The translations under genes were made by a program, and so were the position numbers. This document shows, piece by piece, positions 24,801-37,925 of a DNA stretch of 64,000 bases. Source of the DNA: Glandiceps talaboti (taxonomy: Eukaryota; Hemichordata; Enteropneusta; Spengelidae); the NCBI RefSeq assembly GCF_964340395.1, contig NC_135569.1:15579519-15643518 (forward strand), written 5' to 3'. The first letter of the stretch is position 1; each line of letters starts with the position of its first letter. The notes below the pieces were generated by a model, which did no database searches, was not told where the DNA came from, and worked only from the letters and a program-made list of their open reading frames with translations.

Positions 24801-27311
24801 TAGAATAGATTAATTTGTTTTTAGAATGGAGATTGTCCAACCTCTACTGAAATGGAATAATCCTTCTCCTTAGTAACATTTGTAAACAAATGACTTTGTT
24901 CTATTGCAGTGTATAATGAAAATAGAATAGAATAATTTGTAGGTAGAATGGAGCTTGTCCAACCTCTACTGAAATTGAATAATCCTTCTCCTTAGTAACA
25001 TTTGTAAACAAATGACTTTGTTCCATTGCAGTGTATGATGGGAATAATATAGAATAATTTGTAGGTAGAATGGTGATTGTTCAACCTCTACTGAGATGGA
25101 ATAATCCTTCTCCTTAGTAACATTTGTAAGCAAATGACTTTGTTCTATTGCAGTGTATAACGAAAATAGAATAGAATAATTTGTAGGTAGAATGGAGATT
25201 GTCCAACCTCTACTGAAATGAAATAATCCTTCTCCTTAGTAACATTTGTAAACAAATGACTTTGTTCTATTGCAGTGTATAATGAAAATAGAATAGAATA
25301 ATTTGTAGGTAGAATGGAGATTGTCCAACCTCTACTGAAATGGAATAATCCTTCTCCTTAGTAACATTTGTAAACAAATGACTTTGTTCTATTGCAGTGT
25401 ATAATGAAAATAGACTAGAATAATTTGTAGGTTGAATTGAGATTGTCCAACCTCTATTGAGATGGAATAATCCTTCTCCTTAGTAACATTTGTAAACAAA
25501 TGACTTTGTTCTATTGCAGTGTATAATGAAAATAGAATAGAATAATTTGTAGGTAGAATGGAGATTGTCCAACCTCTACTGAAATGGAATAATCCTTCTC
25601 CTTAGTAACATTTGTAATCAAATGACTTTGTTCTATTGCAGTGTATGATGGGAATATAATAGAATAATTTGTAGGTAGAATGGTGATTGTTCAACCTCTA
25701 CTGAGATGGAACTATCCTTCTCCTTAGTAACATTTGTAAACAAATGACTTTGTTCCATTGCAGTGTATAATGAAAATAGAATAGAATAATTTGTAGGTAG
25801 AATAGAGATTGTCCAACCTCTACTGAAATGGAATAATCCTTCTCCTTAGTAACGTTTGTAAACAAATGACTTTGTTCTATTGCAGTGTATAATGAAAATA
25901 GAATAGAATAATTTGTAGGTAGAATGGAGATTGTCCAACCTCTACTAAAATGGAATAATCCTTCTCCTTAGTAACATTTGTAAACAAATGACTTTGTTCT
26001 ATTGCAGTGTATGATGGGAATAGAATAGATTAATTTGTTTTTAGAATGGTGATGGTCCAACCTCTACTGAAATGGAATAATCCTTCTCCTTAGTAACATT
26101 TGTAAACAAATGACTTTGTTCCATTGCAGTGTAGGATGGGAATATAATAGAATAATTTGTTTTTAGAATGGTGATTGTTCAACCTCTACTGAGATGGAAT
26201 AATCCTTCTCCTTAGTAACATATGTAAACAAATGACTTTGTTCCATTGCAGTGTATAATGAAAATAAAATAGAATAATTTGTTTTTAGAATGGTGATTGT
26301 TCAACCTCTACTGACATGGAATAATCCTTCTCCTTAGTAACATTTGTAAACAAATGACTTTGTTCTATTGCAGTGTATAATGAAAATAGAATAGAATAAT
26401 TTGTAGGTAGAATGGAGATTGTCCAACCTCTACTGAAATTAAATAATCCTTCTCCTTAGTAACATTTGTAAACAAATGACTTTGTTCCATTGCAGTGTAT
26501 GACGGGAATAATATAGAATAATTTGTAGGTAGAATGGTGATTGTTCAACCTCTACTGAGATGGAATAATCCTTCTCCTTAGTAACATTTGTAAGCAAATG
26601 ACTTTGTTCCATTGCAGTGTATAATGAAAATAGAATAGAATAATTTGTAGGTAGAATGGAGATTGTCCAACCTCTACTGAAATGAAATAATCCTTCTCCT
26701 TAGTAACATTTGTAAACAAATGACTTTGTTCTATTGCAGTGTATAATGAAAATAGAATAGAATAATTTGTAGGTAGAATGGAGATTGTCCAACCTCTACT
26801 GAAATGGAATAATCCTTCTCCTTAGTAACATTTGTAAACAAATGACTTTGTTCTATTGCAGTGTATCATGAAAATAGACTAGAATAATTTGTAGGTTGAA
26901 TTGAGATTGTCCAACCTCTACTGAAATGGAATAATCCTTCTCCTTAGTAACATTTGTAAACAAATGACTTTGTTCTATTGCAGTGTATAATGAAAATAGA
27001 ATAGAATAATTTGTAGGTAGAATGGAGATTGTCCAACCTCTACTGAAATGGAATAATCCTTCTCCTTAGTAACATTTGTAAACAAATGACTTTGTTCTAT
27101 TGCAGTGTATAATGAAAATAGACTAGAATAATTTGTAGGTTGAATTGAGATTGTCCAACCTCTACTGAAATGGAATAATCCTTCTCCTTAGTAACATATG
27201 TAAACAAATGACTTTGTTCTATTGCAGTGTATAATGAAAATAGACTAGAATAATTAGTAGGTTGAATTGAGATTGTCCAACCTCTACTGAAATGGAATAA
27301 TCCTTCTCCTT
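21822..27311 (+). repeat. Large segmental tandem duplication, copy 1 (44 matched monomers)
   Basis: The monomer order from 21822 to about 27189 is repeated in 27312-32557. The offset is 5490 bp (45 monomers) up to about 23650 and 5368 bp (44 monomers) after it, because copy 1 has one extra monomer. Few substitutions separate the copies, for example TTTTTAAAC near 23171 against TTTGTAAAC, GGAACTATCC near 25709 against GGAACAATCC, and CTGACATGG near 26313 against CTGAAATGG. That closeness implies a recent event. Confidence 0.88.
23652..23773 (+). repeat. Extra monomer in duplication copy 1
   Basis: This single 122-bp unit (TTCTATTG, plain TATAATGAAAATAG, ending CTGAAATGAAATAATCC) has no counterpart in the downstream copy, where its neighbours adjoin directly near 29142. 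It accounts for the change of offset from 5490 to 5368 bp. Gain in copy 1 or loss in copy 2 cannot be told apart here. Confidence 0.8.
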
Positions 27312-30300
27312 AGTAACATTTGTAAACAAATGACTTTGTTCTATTGCAGTGTAGGATGGGAATAGAATAGAACAATTTGTTGGGAGAATGGAGATTGTCC
27401 AACCTCTACTGAGATGGAATAATCCTTCTCCTTAGTAACATTTGTAAACAAATGACTTTGTTCTATTGCAGTGTATAATGAAAATAGACTAGAATAATTA
27501 GTAGGTTGAATTGAGATTGTCCAACCTCTACTGAAATGGAATAATCCTTCTCCTTAGTAACATTTGTAAACAAATGACTTTGTTCTATTGCAGTGTATAA
27601 TGAAAATAGAATAGAATAATTTGTAGGTAGAATGGAGATTGTCCAACCTCTACTGAAATGGAATAATCCTTCTCCTTAGTAACATTTGTAATCAAATGAC
27701 TTTGTTCTATTGCAGTGTATGATGGGAATATAATAGAATAATTTGTAGGTAGAATGGTGATTGTTCAACCTCTACTGAGATGAAACAATCCTTCTCCTTA
27801 GTAACATTTGTAAACAAATGACTTTGTTCCATTGCAGTGTATAATGAAAATAGAATAGAATAATTTGTAGGTAGAATGGAGATTGTCCAACCTCTACTGA
27901 AATGGAATAATCCTTCTCCTTAGTAACGTTTGTAAACAAATGACTTTTTTCTATTGCAGTGTATAATGAAAATAGAATAGAATAATTTGTAGGTAGAATG
28001 GAGATTGTCCAACCTCTACTGAAATGGAATAATCCTTCTCCTTAGTAACATTTGTAAACAAATGACTTTGTTCTATTGCAGTGTATGATGGGAATAGAAT
28101 AGATTAATTTGTTTTTAGAATGGTGATGGTCCAACCTCTACTGAAATGGAATAATCCTTCTCCTTAGTAACATTTGTAAACAAATGACTTTGTTCCATTG
28201 CAGTGTAGGATGGGAATATAATAGAATAATTTGTTTTTAGAATGGTGATTGTTCAACCTCTACTGAGATGGAATAATCCTTCTCCTTAGTAACATTTGTA
28301 AACAAATGACTTTGTTCCATTGCAGTGTATAATGAAAATAAAATAGAATAATTTGTAGGTAGAATGGTGATTGTCCAACCTCTACTGAGATGGAATAATC
28401 CTTCTCCATAGCAACATTTGTAAACAAATGACTTTGTTCTATTGCAGTGTATGACGGGAATATAATAGAATAATTTGTAGGTAGAATGGTGATTGTTCAA
28501 CCTCTACTGAGATGGAATAATCCTTCTCCTTAGTAACATTTGTAAACAAATGACTTTGTTCCATTGCAGTGTATGATGGGAATAGAATAGAATAATTTAT
28601 AGGTAGAATGGTGATTGTTCAACCTCTACTGAGATGGAATAATCCTTCTCCTTAGTAACATTTGTAAACAAATGACTTTGTTCCATTGCAGTTTATAATG
28701 AAAATAGAATAGAATAATTTGTAGGTAGAATGGAGATTGACCAACCTCTACTGAAATGAAATAATCATTGGTAAAAATATTATTTGTAAACAAATGACTT
28801 TGTTCCATTGCAGTGTATCATGAAAATAGAATATAATAATTTGTAGGTAGAATGGAGATTGTCCAACCTCTACTGAGATGGAATAATCCTTCTCCTTAGT
28901 AACATTTGTAAACAAATGACTTTGTTCCATTGCAGTGTAGGATGGGAATAGAATAGAACAATTTGTTGGGAGAATGGAGATTGTCCAACCTCTACTGAGA
29001 TGGAATAATCCTTCTCCTTAGTAACATTTGTAAACAAATGACTTTGTTCCATTGCAGTGTATATTGAAAATAAAATAGAATAATTTGTAGGTAGAATGGT
29101 GATTGTTCAACCTCTACTGAGATGGAATAATCCTTCTCCTTAGTAACATTTGTAAACAAATGACTTTGTTCCATTGCAGTGTATAATGAAAATAGAATAT
29201 AATAATTTGTAGGTAGAACGGAGATTGACCAACCTCTACTGAAATGGAATAATCATTGGTAAAAATATTATTTGTAAACAAATGACTTTGTTCCATTGCA
29301 GTGTATCATGAAAATAGAATATAATAATTTGTAGGTAGAATGGAGATTGTCCAACCTCTACTGAAATGGAATAATCCTTCTCCATAGTAACATTTGTAAA
29401 CAAATGACTTTGTTCCATTGCACTGTAGAATGAAAATAGAATAGAATAATTTGTAGGTAGAATGGAGCTTGTCCAACCTCTACTGAAATTGAATAATCCT
29501 TCTCCTTAGTAACATTTGTAAACAAATGACTTTGTTCCATTGCAGTGTATCATGGGAATAATATAGAATAATTTGTAGGTAGAATGGTGATTGTTCAACC
29601 TCTACTGAGATGGAATAATCCTTCTCCTTAGTAACATTTGTAAGCAAATGACTTTGTTCCATTGCAGTGTATGACGGGAATAATATAGAATAATTTGTAG
29701 GTAGAATGGAGATTGTTCAACCTCTACTGAGATGGAACAATCCTTCTCCTTAGTAACATTTGTAAACAAATGACTTTGTTCTATTGCAGTGTATAACGAA
29801 AATAGAATAGAATAATTTGTAGGTAGAATGGAGATTGTCCAACCTCTACTGAAATGAAATAATCCTTCTCCTTAGTAACATTTGTAAACAAATGACTTTG
29901 TTCTATTGCAGTGTATAATGAAAATAGAATAGAATAATTTGTAGGTAGAATGGAGCTTGTCCAACCTCTACTGAAATTGAATAATCCTTCTCCTTAGTAA
30001 CATTTGTAAACAAATGACTTTGTTCCATTGCAGTGTATAATGAAAATAGAATAGAATAATTTGTAGGTAGAATGGAGATTGTCCAACCTCTACTGAAATG
30101 GAATAATCCTTCTCCTTAGTAACATTTGTAAACAAATGACTTTGTTCTATTGCAGTGTATCATGAAAATAGAATAGATTAATTTGTTTTTAGAATGGAGA
30201 TTGTCCAACCTCTACTGAAATGGAATAATCCTTCTCCTTAGTAACATTTGTAAACAAATGACTTTGTTCTATTGCAGTGTATAATGAAAATAGAATAGAA

Positions 30301-32557
30301 TAATTTGTAGGTAGAATGGAGCTTGTCCAACCTCTACTGAAATTGAATAATCCTTCTCCTTAGTAACATTTGTAAACAAATGACTTTGTTCCATTGCAGT
30401 GTATGATGGGAATAATATAGAATAATTTGTAGGTAGAATGGTGATTGTTCAACCTCTACTGAGATGGAATAATCCTTCTCCTTAGTAACATTTGTAAGCA
30501 AATGACTTTGTTCTATTGCAGTGTATAACGAAAATAGAATAGAATAATTTGTAGGTAGAATGGAGATTGTCCAACCTCTACTGAAATGAAATAATCCTTC
30601 TCCTTAGTAACATTTGTAAACAAATGACTTTGTTCTATTGCAGTGTATAATGAAAATAGAATAGAATAATTTGTAGGTAGAATGGAGATTGTCCAACCTC
30701 TACTGAAATGGAATAATCCTTCTCCTTAGTAACATTTGTAAACAAATGACTTTGTTCTATTGCAGTGTATAATGAAAATAGACTAGAATAATTTGTAGGT
30801 TGAATTGAGATTGTCCAACCTCTATTGAGATGGAATAATCCTTCTCCTTAGTAACATTTGTAAACAAATGACTTTGTTCTATTGCAGTGTATAATGAAAA
30901 TAGAATAGAATAATTTGTAGGTAGAATGGAGATTGTCCAACCTCTACTGAAATGGAATAATCCTTCTCCTTAGTAACATTTGTAATCAAATGACTTTGTT
31001 CTATTGCAGTGTATGATGGGAATATAATAGAATAATTTGTAGGTAGAATGGTGATTGTTCAACCTCTACTGAGATGGAACAATCCTTCTCCTTAGTAACA
31101 TTTGTAAACAAATGACTTTGTTCCATTGCAGTGTATAATGAAAATAGAATAGAATAATTTGTAGGTAGAATAGAGATTGTCCAACCTCTACTGAAATGGA
31201 ATAATCCTTCTCCTTAGTAACGTTTGTAAACAAATGACTTTGTTCTATTGCAGTGTATAATGAAAATAGAATAGAATAATTTGTAGGTAGAATGGAGATT
31301 GTCCAACCTCTACTAAAATGGAATAATCCTTCTCCTTAGTAACATTTGTAAACAAATGACTTTGTTCTATTGCAGTGTATGATGGGAATAGAATAGATTA
31401 ATTTGTTTTTAGAATGGTGATGGTCCAACCTCTACTGAAATGGAATAATCCTTCTCCTTAGTAACATTTGTAAACAAATGACTTTGTTCCATTGCAGTGT
31501 AGGATGGGAATATAATAGAATAATTTGTTTTTAGAATGGTGATTGTTCAACCTCTACTGAGATGGAATAATCCTTCTCCTTAGTAACATATGTAAACAAA
31601 TGACTTTGTTCCATTGCAGTGTATAATGAAAATAAAATAGAATAATTTGTTTTTAGAATGGTGATTGTTCAACCTCTACTGAAATGGAATAATCCTTCTC
31701 CTTAGTAACATTTGTAAACAAATGACTTTGTTCTATTGCAGTGTATAATGAAAATAGAATAGAATAATTTGTAGGTAGAATGGAGATTGTCCAACCTCTA
31801 CTGAAATTAAATAATCCTTCTCCTTAGTAACATTTGTAAACAAATGACTTTGTTCCATTGCAGTGTATGACGGGAATAATATAGAATAATTTGTAGGTAG
31901 AATGGTGATTGTTCAACCTCTACTGAGATGGAATAATCCTTCTCCTTAGTAACATTTGTAAGCAAATGACTTTGTTCCATTGCAGTGTATAATGAAAATA
32001 GAATAGAATAATTTGTAGGTAGAATGGAGATTGTCCAACCTCTACTGAAATGAAATAATCCTTCTCCTTAGTAACATTTGTAAACAAATGACTTTGTTCT
32101 ATTGCAGTGTATAATGAAAATAGAATAGAATAATTTGTAGGTAGAATGGAGATTGTCCAACCTCTACTGAAATGGAATAATCCTTCTCCTTAGTAACATT
32201 TGTAAACAAATGACTTTGTTCTATTGCAGTGTATCATGAAAATAGACTAGAATAATTTGTAGGTTGAATTGAGATTGTCCAACCTCTACTGAAATGGAAT
32301 AATCCTTCTCCTTAGTAACATTTGTAAACAAATGACTTTGTTCTATTGCAGTGTATAATGAAAATAGAATAGAATAATTTGTAGGTAGAATGGAGATTGT
32401 CCAACCTCTACTGAAATGGAATAATCCTTCTCCTTAGTAACATTTGTAAACAAATGACTTTGTTCTATTGCAGTGTATAATGAAAATAGACTAGAATAAT
32501 TTGTAGGTTGAATTGAGATTGTCCAACCTCTACTGAAATGGAATAATCCTTCTCCTT
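27312..32557 (+). repeat. Large segmental tandem duplication, copy 2 (43 monomers)
   Basis: This copy starts in the AGAACAATTTGTTGGG monomer, like copy 1. Its first monomer has TTCTATTG where copy 1 has TTCCATTG, which places the exchange point inside that monomer. It carries the same rare monomers as copy 1: GACTTTTTTC (27941), GCAGTTTATAATG (28690), GCACTGTAGAATG (29420), CTCTATTGAGATGG (30821) and AACATATGTAAAC (31586). The copies part at about 32558, where copy 2 goes on to a GAGCTTGTCC monomer. Confidence 0.88.
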
Positions 32558-33777
32558 AGTAACATATGTAAACAAATGACTTTGTTCTATTGCAGTGTAT
32601 AATGAAAATAGAATAGAATAATTTGTAGGTAGAATGGAGCTTGTCCAACCTCTACTGAAATTGAATAATCCTTCTCCTTAGTAACATTTGTAAACAAATG
32701 ACTTTGTTCCATTGCAGTGTATAATGAAAATAGAATAGAATAATTTGTAGGTAGAATGGAGATTGTCCAACCTCTACTGAAATGGAATAATCCTTCTCCT
32801 TAGTAACATTTGTAAACAAATGACTTTGTTCTATTGCAGTGTATCATGAAAATAGACTAGAATAATTTGTAGGTTGAATTGAGATTGTCCAACCTCTACT
32901 GAAATGGAATAATCCTTCTCCTTAGTAACATTTGTAAACAAATGACTTTGTTCTATTGCAGTGTATAATGAAAATAGAATAGAATAATTTGTAGGTAGAA
33001 TGGAGATTGTCCAACCTCTACTGAAATGGAATAATCCTTCTCCTTAGTAACATTTGTAAACAAATGACTTTGTTCTATTGCAGTGTATAATGAAAATAGA
33101 CTAGAATAATTTGTAGGTTGAATTGAGATTGTCCAACCTCTACTGAAATGGAATAATCCTTCTCCTTAGTAACATATGTAAACAAATGACTTTGTTCTAT
33201 TGCAGTGTATAATGAAAATAGAATAGAATAATTTGTAGGTAGAATGGAGCTTGTCCAACCTCTACTGAAATTGAATAATCCTTCTCCTTAGTAACATTTG
33301 TAAACAAATGACTTTGTTCCATTGCAGTGTATGATGGGAATAATATAGAATAATTTGTAGGTAGAATGGTAATTGTTCAACCTCTACTGAGATGGAATAA
33401 TCCTTCTCCTTAGTAACATTTGTAAGCAAATGACTTTGTTCCATTGCAGTGTATAATGAAAATAGAATAGAATAATTTGTAGGTAGAATGGAGATTGTCC
33501 AACCTCTACTGAAATGAAATAATCCTTCTCCTTAGTAACATTTGTAAACAAATGACTTTGTTCTATTGCAGTGTATAATGAAAATAGAATAGAATAATTT
33601 GTAGGTAGAATGGAGATTGTCCAACCTCTAATGAAATGGAATAATCCTTCTCCTTAGTAACATCTGTAAACAAATGACTTTGTTCTATTGCAGTGTATAA
33701 TGAAAATAGACTAGAATAATTTGTAGGTTGAATTGAGATTGTCCAACCTCTACTGAAATGGAATAATCCTTCTCCTT
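32558..33777 (+). repeat. 5-mer tandem repeat (610 bp)
   Basis: AACATATGTAAAC and GAGCTTGTCC monomers repeat at 610 bp (32639 and 33249 for GAGCTTG). The first copy is about 32558-33167. The second begins at 33168 and then leads into the longer 29-mer pattern with ATAATATAGAAT and GGTAATTGTTC. Confidence 0.78.
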
Positions 33778-36700
33778 AGTAACATTTGTAAACAAATGAC
33801 TTTGTTCTATTGCAGTGTATGATGGGAATATAATAGAATAATTTGTAGGTAGAATGGTGATTGTTCAACCTCTACTGAGATGGAACAATCCTTCTCCTTA
33901 GTAACATTTGTAAACAAATGACTTTGTTCCATTGCAGTGTATAATGAAAATAGAATAGAATAATTTGTAGGTAGAATGGAGATTGTCCAACCTCTACTGA
34001 AATGGAATAATCCTTCTCCTTAGTAACGTTTGTAAACAAATGACTTTGTTCTATTGCAGTGTATAATGAAAATAGAATAGAATAATTTGTAGGTAGAATG
34101 GAGATTGTCCAACCTCTACTGAAATGGAATAATCCTTCTCCTTAGTAACATTTGTAAACAAATGACTTTGTTCTATTGCAGTGTATGATGGGAATATAAT
34201 AGAATATTTTGTAGGTAGAACGGAGATTGTCCAACCTCTACTGAGATGAAATAATCCTTCTCCTTAGTAACATTTGTAAACAAATGACTTTGTTCCATTG
34301 CAGTGTAGGATGGGAATAGAATAGATTAATTTGTTTTTAGAATGGTGATGGTCCAACCTCTACTGAAATGGAATAATCCTTCTCCTTAGTAACATTTGTA
34401 AACAAATGACTTTGTTCTATTGCAGTGTATCATGAAAATAGAATAGATTAATTTGTTTTTAGAATGGAGATTGTCCAACCTCTACTGAAATGGAATAATC
34501 CTTCTCCTTAGTAACATTTGTAAACAAATGACTTTGTTCTATTGCAGTGTATAATGAAAATAGACTAGAATAATTTGTAGGTAGAATGGAGATTGTCCAA
34601 CCTCTACTGAAATTGAATAATCCTTCTCCTTAGCAACATTTGTAAACAAATGACTTTGTTCCATTGCAGTGTAGGATGGGAATATAATAGAATAATTTGT
34701 AGGTAGAATGGTGATTGTTCAACCTCTACTGAGATGGAATAATCCTTCTCCTTAGTAACATTTGTAAGCAAATGACTTTGTTCCATTGCAGTGTATAACG
34801 AAAATAGAATAGAATAATTTGTAGGTAGAATGGAGATTGTCCAACCTCTACTGAAATGAAATAATCCTTCTCCTTAGTAACATTTGTAAACAAATGACTT
34901 TGTTCTATTGCAGTGTATAATGAAAATAGAATAGAATAATTTGTAGGTAGAATGGAGATTGTCCAACCTCTACTGAAATGGAATAATCCTTCTCCTTAGT
35001 AACATTTGTAAACAAATGACTTTGTTCTATTGCAGTGTATAATGAAAATAGACTAGAATAATTTGTAGGTTGAATTGAGATTGTCCAACCTCTACTGAGA
35101 TGGAATAATCCTTCTCCTTAGTAACATTTGTAAACAAATGACTTTGTTCTATTGCAGTGTATAATGAAAATAGAATAGAATAATTTGTAGGTAGAATGGA
35201 GATTGTCCAACCTCTACTGAAATGGAATAATCCTTCTCCTTAGTAACATTTGTAATCAAATGACTTTGTTCTATTGCAGTGTATGATGGGAATATAATAG
35301 AATAATTTGTAGGTAGAATGGTGATTGTTCAACCTCTACTGAGATGGAACAATCCTTCTCCTTAGTAACATTTGTAAACAAATGACTTTGTTCCATTGCG
35401 GTGTATAATGAAAATAGTATAGAATAATTTGTAGGTAGAATAGAGATTGTCCAACCTCTACTGAAATGGAATAATCCTTCTCCTTAGTAACGTTTGTAAA
35501 CAAATGACTTTGTTCTATTGCAGTGTATAATGAAAATAGAATAGAATAATTTGTAGGTAGAATGGAGATTGTCCAACCTCTACTAAAATGGAATAATCCT
35601 TCTCCTTAGTAACATTTGTAAACAAATGACTTTGTTCTATTGCAGTGTATGATGGGAATAGAATAGATTAATTTGTTTTTAGAATGGTGATGGTCCAACC
35701 TCTACTGAAATGGAATAATCCTTCTCCTTAGTAACATTTGTAAACAAATGACTTTGTTCCATTGCAGTGTAGGATGGGAATATAATAGAATAATTTGTTT
35801 TTAGAATGGTGATTGTTCAACCTCTACTGAGATGAAATAATCCTTCTCCTTAGTAACATTTGTAAACAAATGACTTTGTTCCATTGCAGTGTATAATGAA
35901 AATAAAATAGAATAATTTGTTTTTAGAATGGTGATTGTTCAACCTCTACTGACATGGAATAATCCTTCTCCTTAGTAACATTTGTAAACAAATGACTTTG
36001 TTCTATTGCAGTGTATAATGAAAATAGAATAGAATAATTTGTAGGTAGAATGGAGATTGTCCAACCTCTACTGAAATTAAATAATCCTTCTCCTTAGTAA
36101 CATTTGTAAACAAATGACTTTGTTCCATTGCAGTGTATGACGGGAATAATATAGAATAATTTGTAGGTAGAATGGTGATTGTTCAACCTCTACTGAGATG
36201 GAATAATCCTTCTCCTTAGTAACATTTGTAAGCAAATGACTTTGTTCCATTGCAGTGTATAATGAAAATAGAATAGAATAATTTGTAGGTAGAATGGAGA
36301 TTGTCCAACCTCTACTGAAATGAAATAATCCTTCTCCTTAGTAACATTTGTAAACAAATGACTTTGTTCTATTGCAGTGTATAATGAAAATAGAATAGAA
36401 TAATTTGTAGGTAGAATGGAGATTGTCCAACCTCTACTGAAATGGAATAATCCTTCTCCTTAGTAACATTTGTAAACAAATGACTTTGTTCTATTGCAGT
36501 GTATCATGAAAATAGACTAGAATAATTTGTAGGTTGAATTGAGATTGTCCAACCTCTACTGAAATGGAATAATCCTTCTCCTTAGTAACATATGTAAACA
36601 AATGACTTTGTTCTATTGCAGTGTATAATGAAAATAGACTAGAATAATTTGTAGGTTGAATTGAGATTGTCCAACCTCTACTGAAATGGAATAATCCTTC

Positions 36701-37925
36701 TCCTTAGTAACATATGTAAACAAATGACTTTGTTCTATTGCAGTGTATAATGAAAATAGAATAGAATAATTTGTAGGTAGAATGGAGCTTGTCCAACCTC
36801 TACTGAAATTGAATAATCCTTCTCCTTAGTAACATTTGTAAACAAATGACTTTGTTCCATTGCAGTGTATGATGGGAATAATATAGAATAATTTGTAGGT
36901 AGAATGGTAATTGTTCAACCTCTACTGAGATGGAATAATCCTTCTCCTTAGTAACATTTGTAAGCAAATGACTTTGTTCCATTGCAGTGTATAATGAAAA
37001 TAGAATAGAATAATTTGTAGGTAGAATGGAGATTGTCCAACCTCTACTGAAATGAAATAATCCTTCTCCTTAGTAACATTTGTAAACAAATGACTTTGTT
37101 CTATTGCAGTGTATAATGAAAATAGAATAGAATAATTTGTAGGTAGAATGGAGATTGTCCAACCTCTACTGAAATGGAATAATCCTTCTCCTTAGTAACA
37201 TCTGTAAACAAATGACTTTGTTCTATTGCAGTGTATAATGAAAATAGACTAGAATAATTTGTAGGTTGAATTGAGATTGTCCAACCTCTACTGAAATGGA
37301 ATAATCCTTCTCCTTAGTAACATTTGTAAACAAATGACTTTGTTCTATTGCAGTGTATGATGGGAATATAATAGAATAATTTGTAGGTAGAATGGTGATT
37401 GTTCAACCTCTACTGAGATGGAACAATCCTTCTCCTTAGTAACATTTGTAAACAAATGACTTTGTTCCATTGCAGTGTATAATGAAAATAGAATAGAATA
37501 ATTTGTAGGTAGAATGGAGATTGTCCAAACTCTACTGAAATGGAATAATCCTTCTCCTTAGTAACGTTTGTAAACAAATGACTTTGTTCTATTGCAGTGT
37601 ATAATGAAAATAGAATAGAATAATTTGTAGGTAGAATGGAGATTGTCCAACCTCTACTGAAATGGAATAATCCTTCTCCTTAGTAACATTTGTAAACAAA
37701 TGACTTTGTTCTATTGCAGTGTATGATGGGAATATAATAGAATATTTTGTAGGTAGAACGGAGATTGTCCAACCTCTACTGAGATGAAATAATCCTTCTC
37801 CTTAGTAACATTTGTAAACAAATGACTTTGTTCCATTGCAGTGTAGGATGGGAATAGAATAGATTAATTTGTTTTTAGAATGGTGATGGTCCAACCTCTA
37901 CTGAAATGGAATAATCCTTCTCCTT
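33168..37925 (+). repeat. 29-mer higher-order repeat (3538 bp), 1.3 copies
   Basis: The monomer carrying GGTAATTGTTC recurs at 33368 and 36906, AACATCTGTAAAC at 33662 and 37200, and AGAATATTTTG with AGAACGGAG at 34205 and 37743, all 3538 bp apart. Copy 1 is about 33168-36705. Copy 2 starts at 36706 and diverges at about 37926. Part of copy 1 (about 35.0-36.6 kb) also matches 30.7-32.4 kb at a 35-mer offset. A private TTGCGGTGTA occurs near 35400. Confidence 0.8.
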
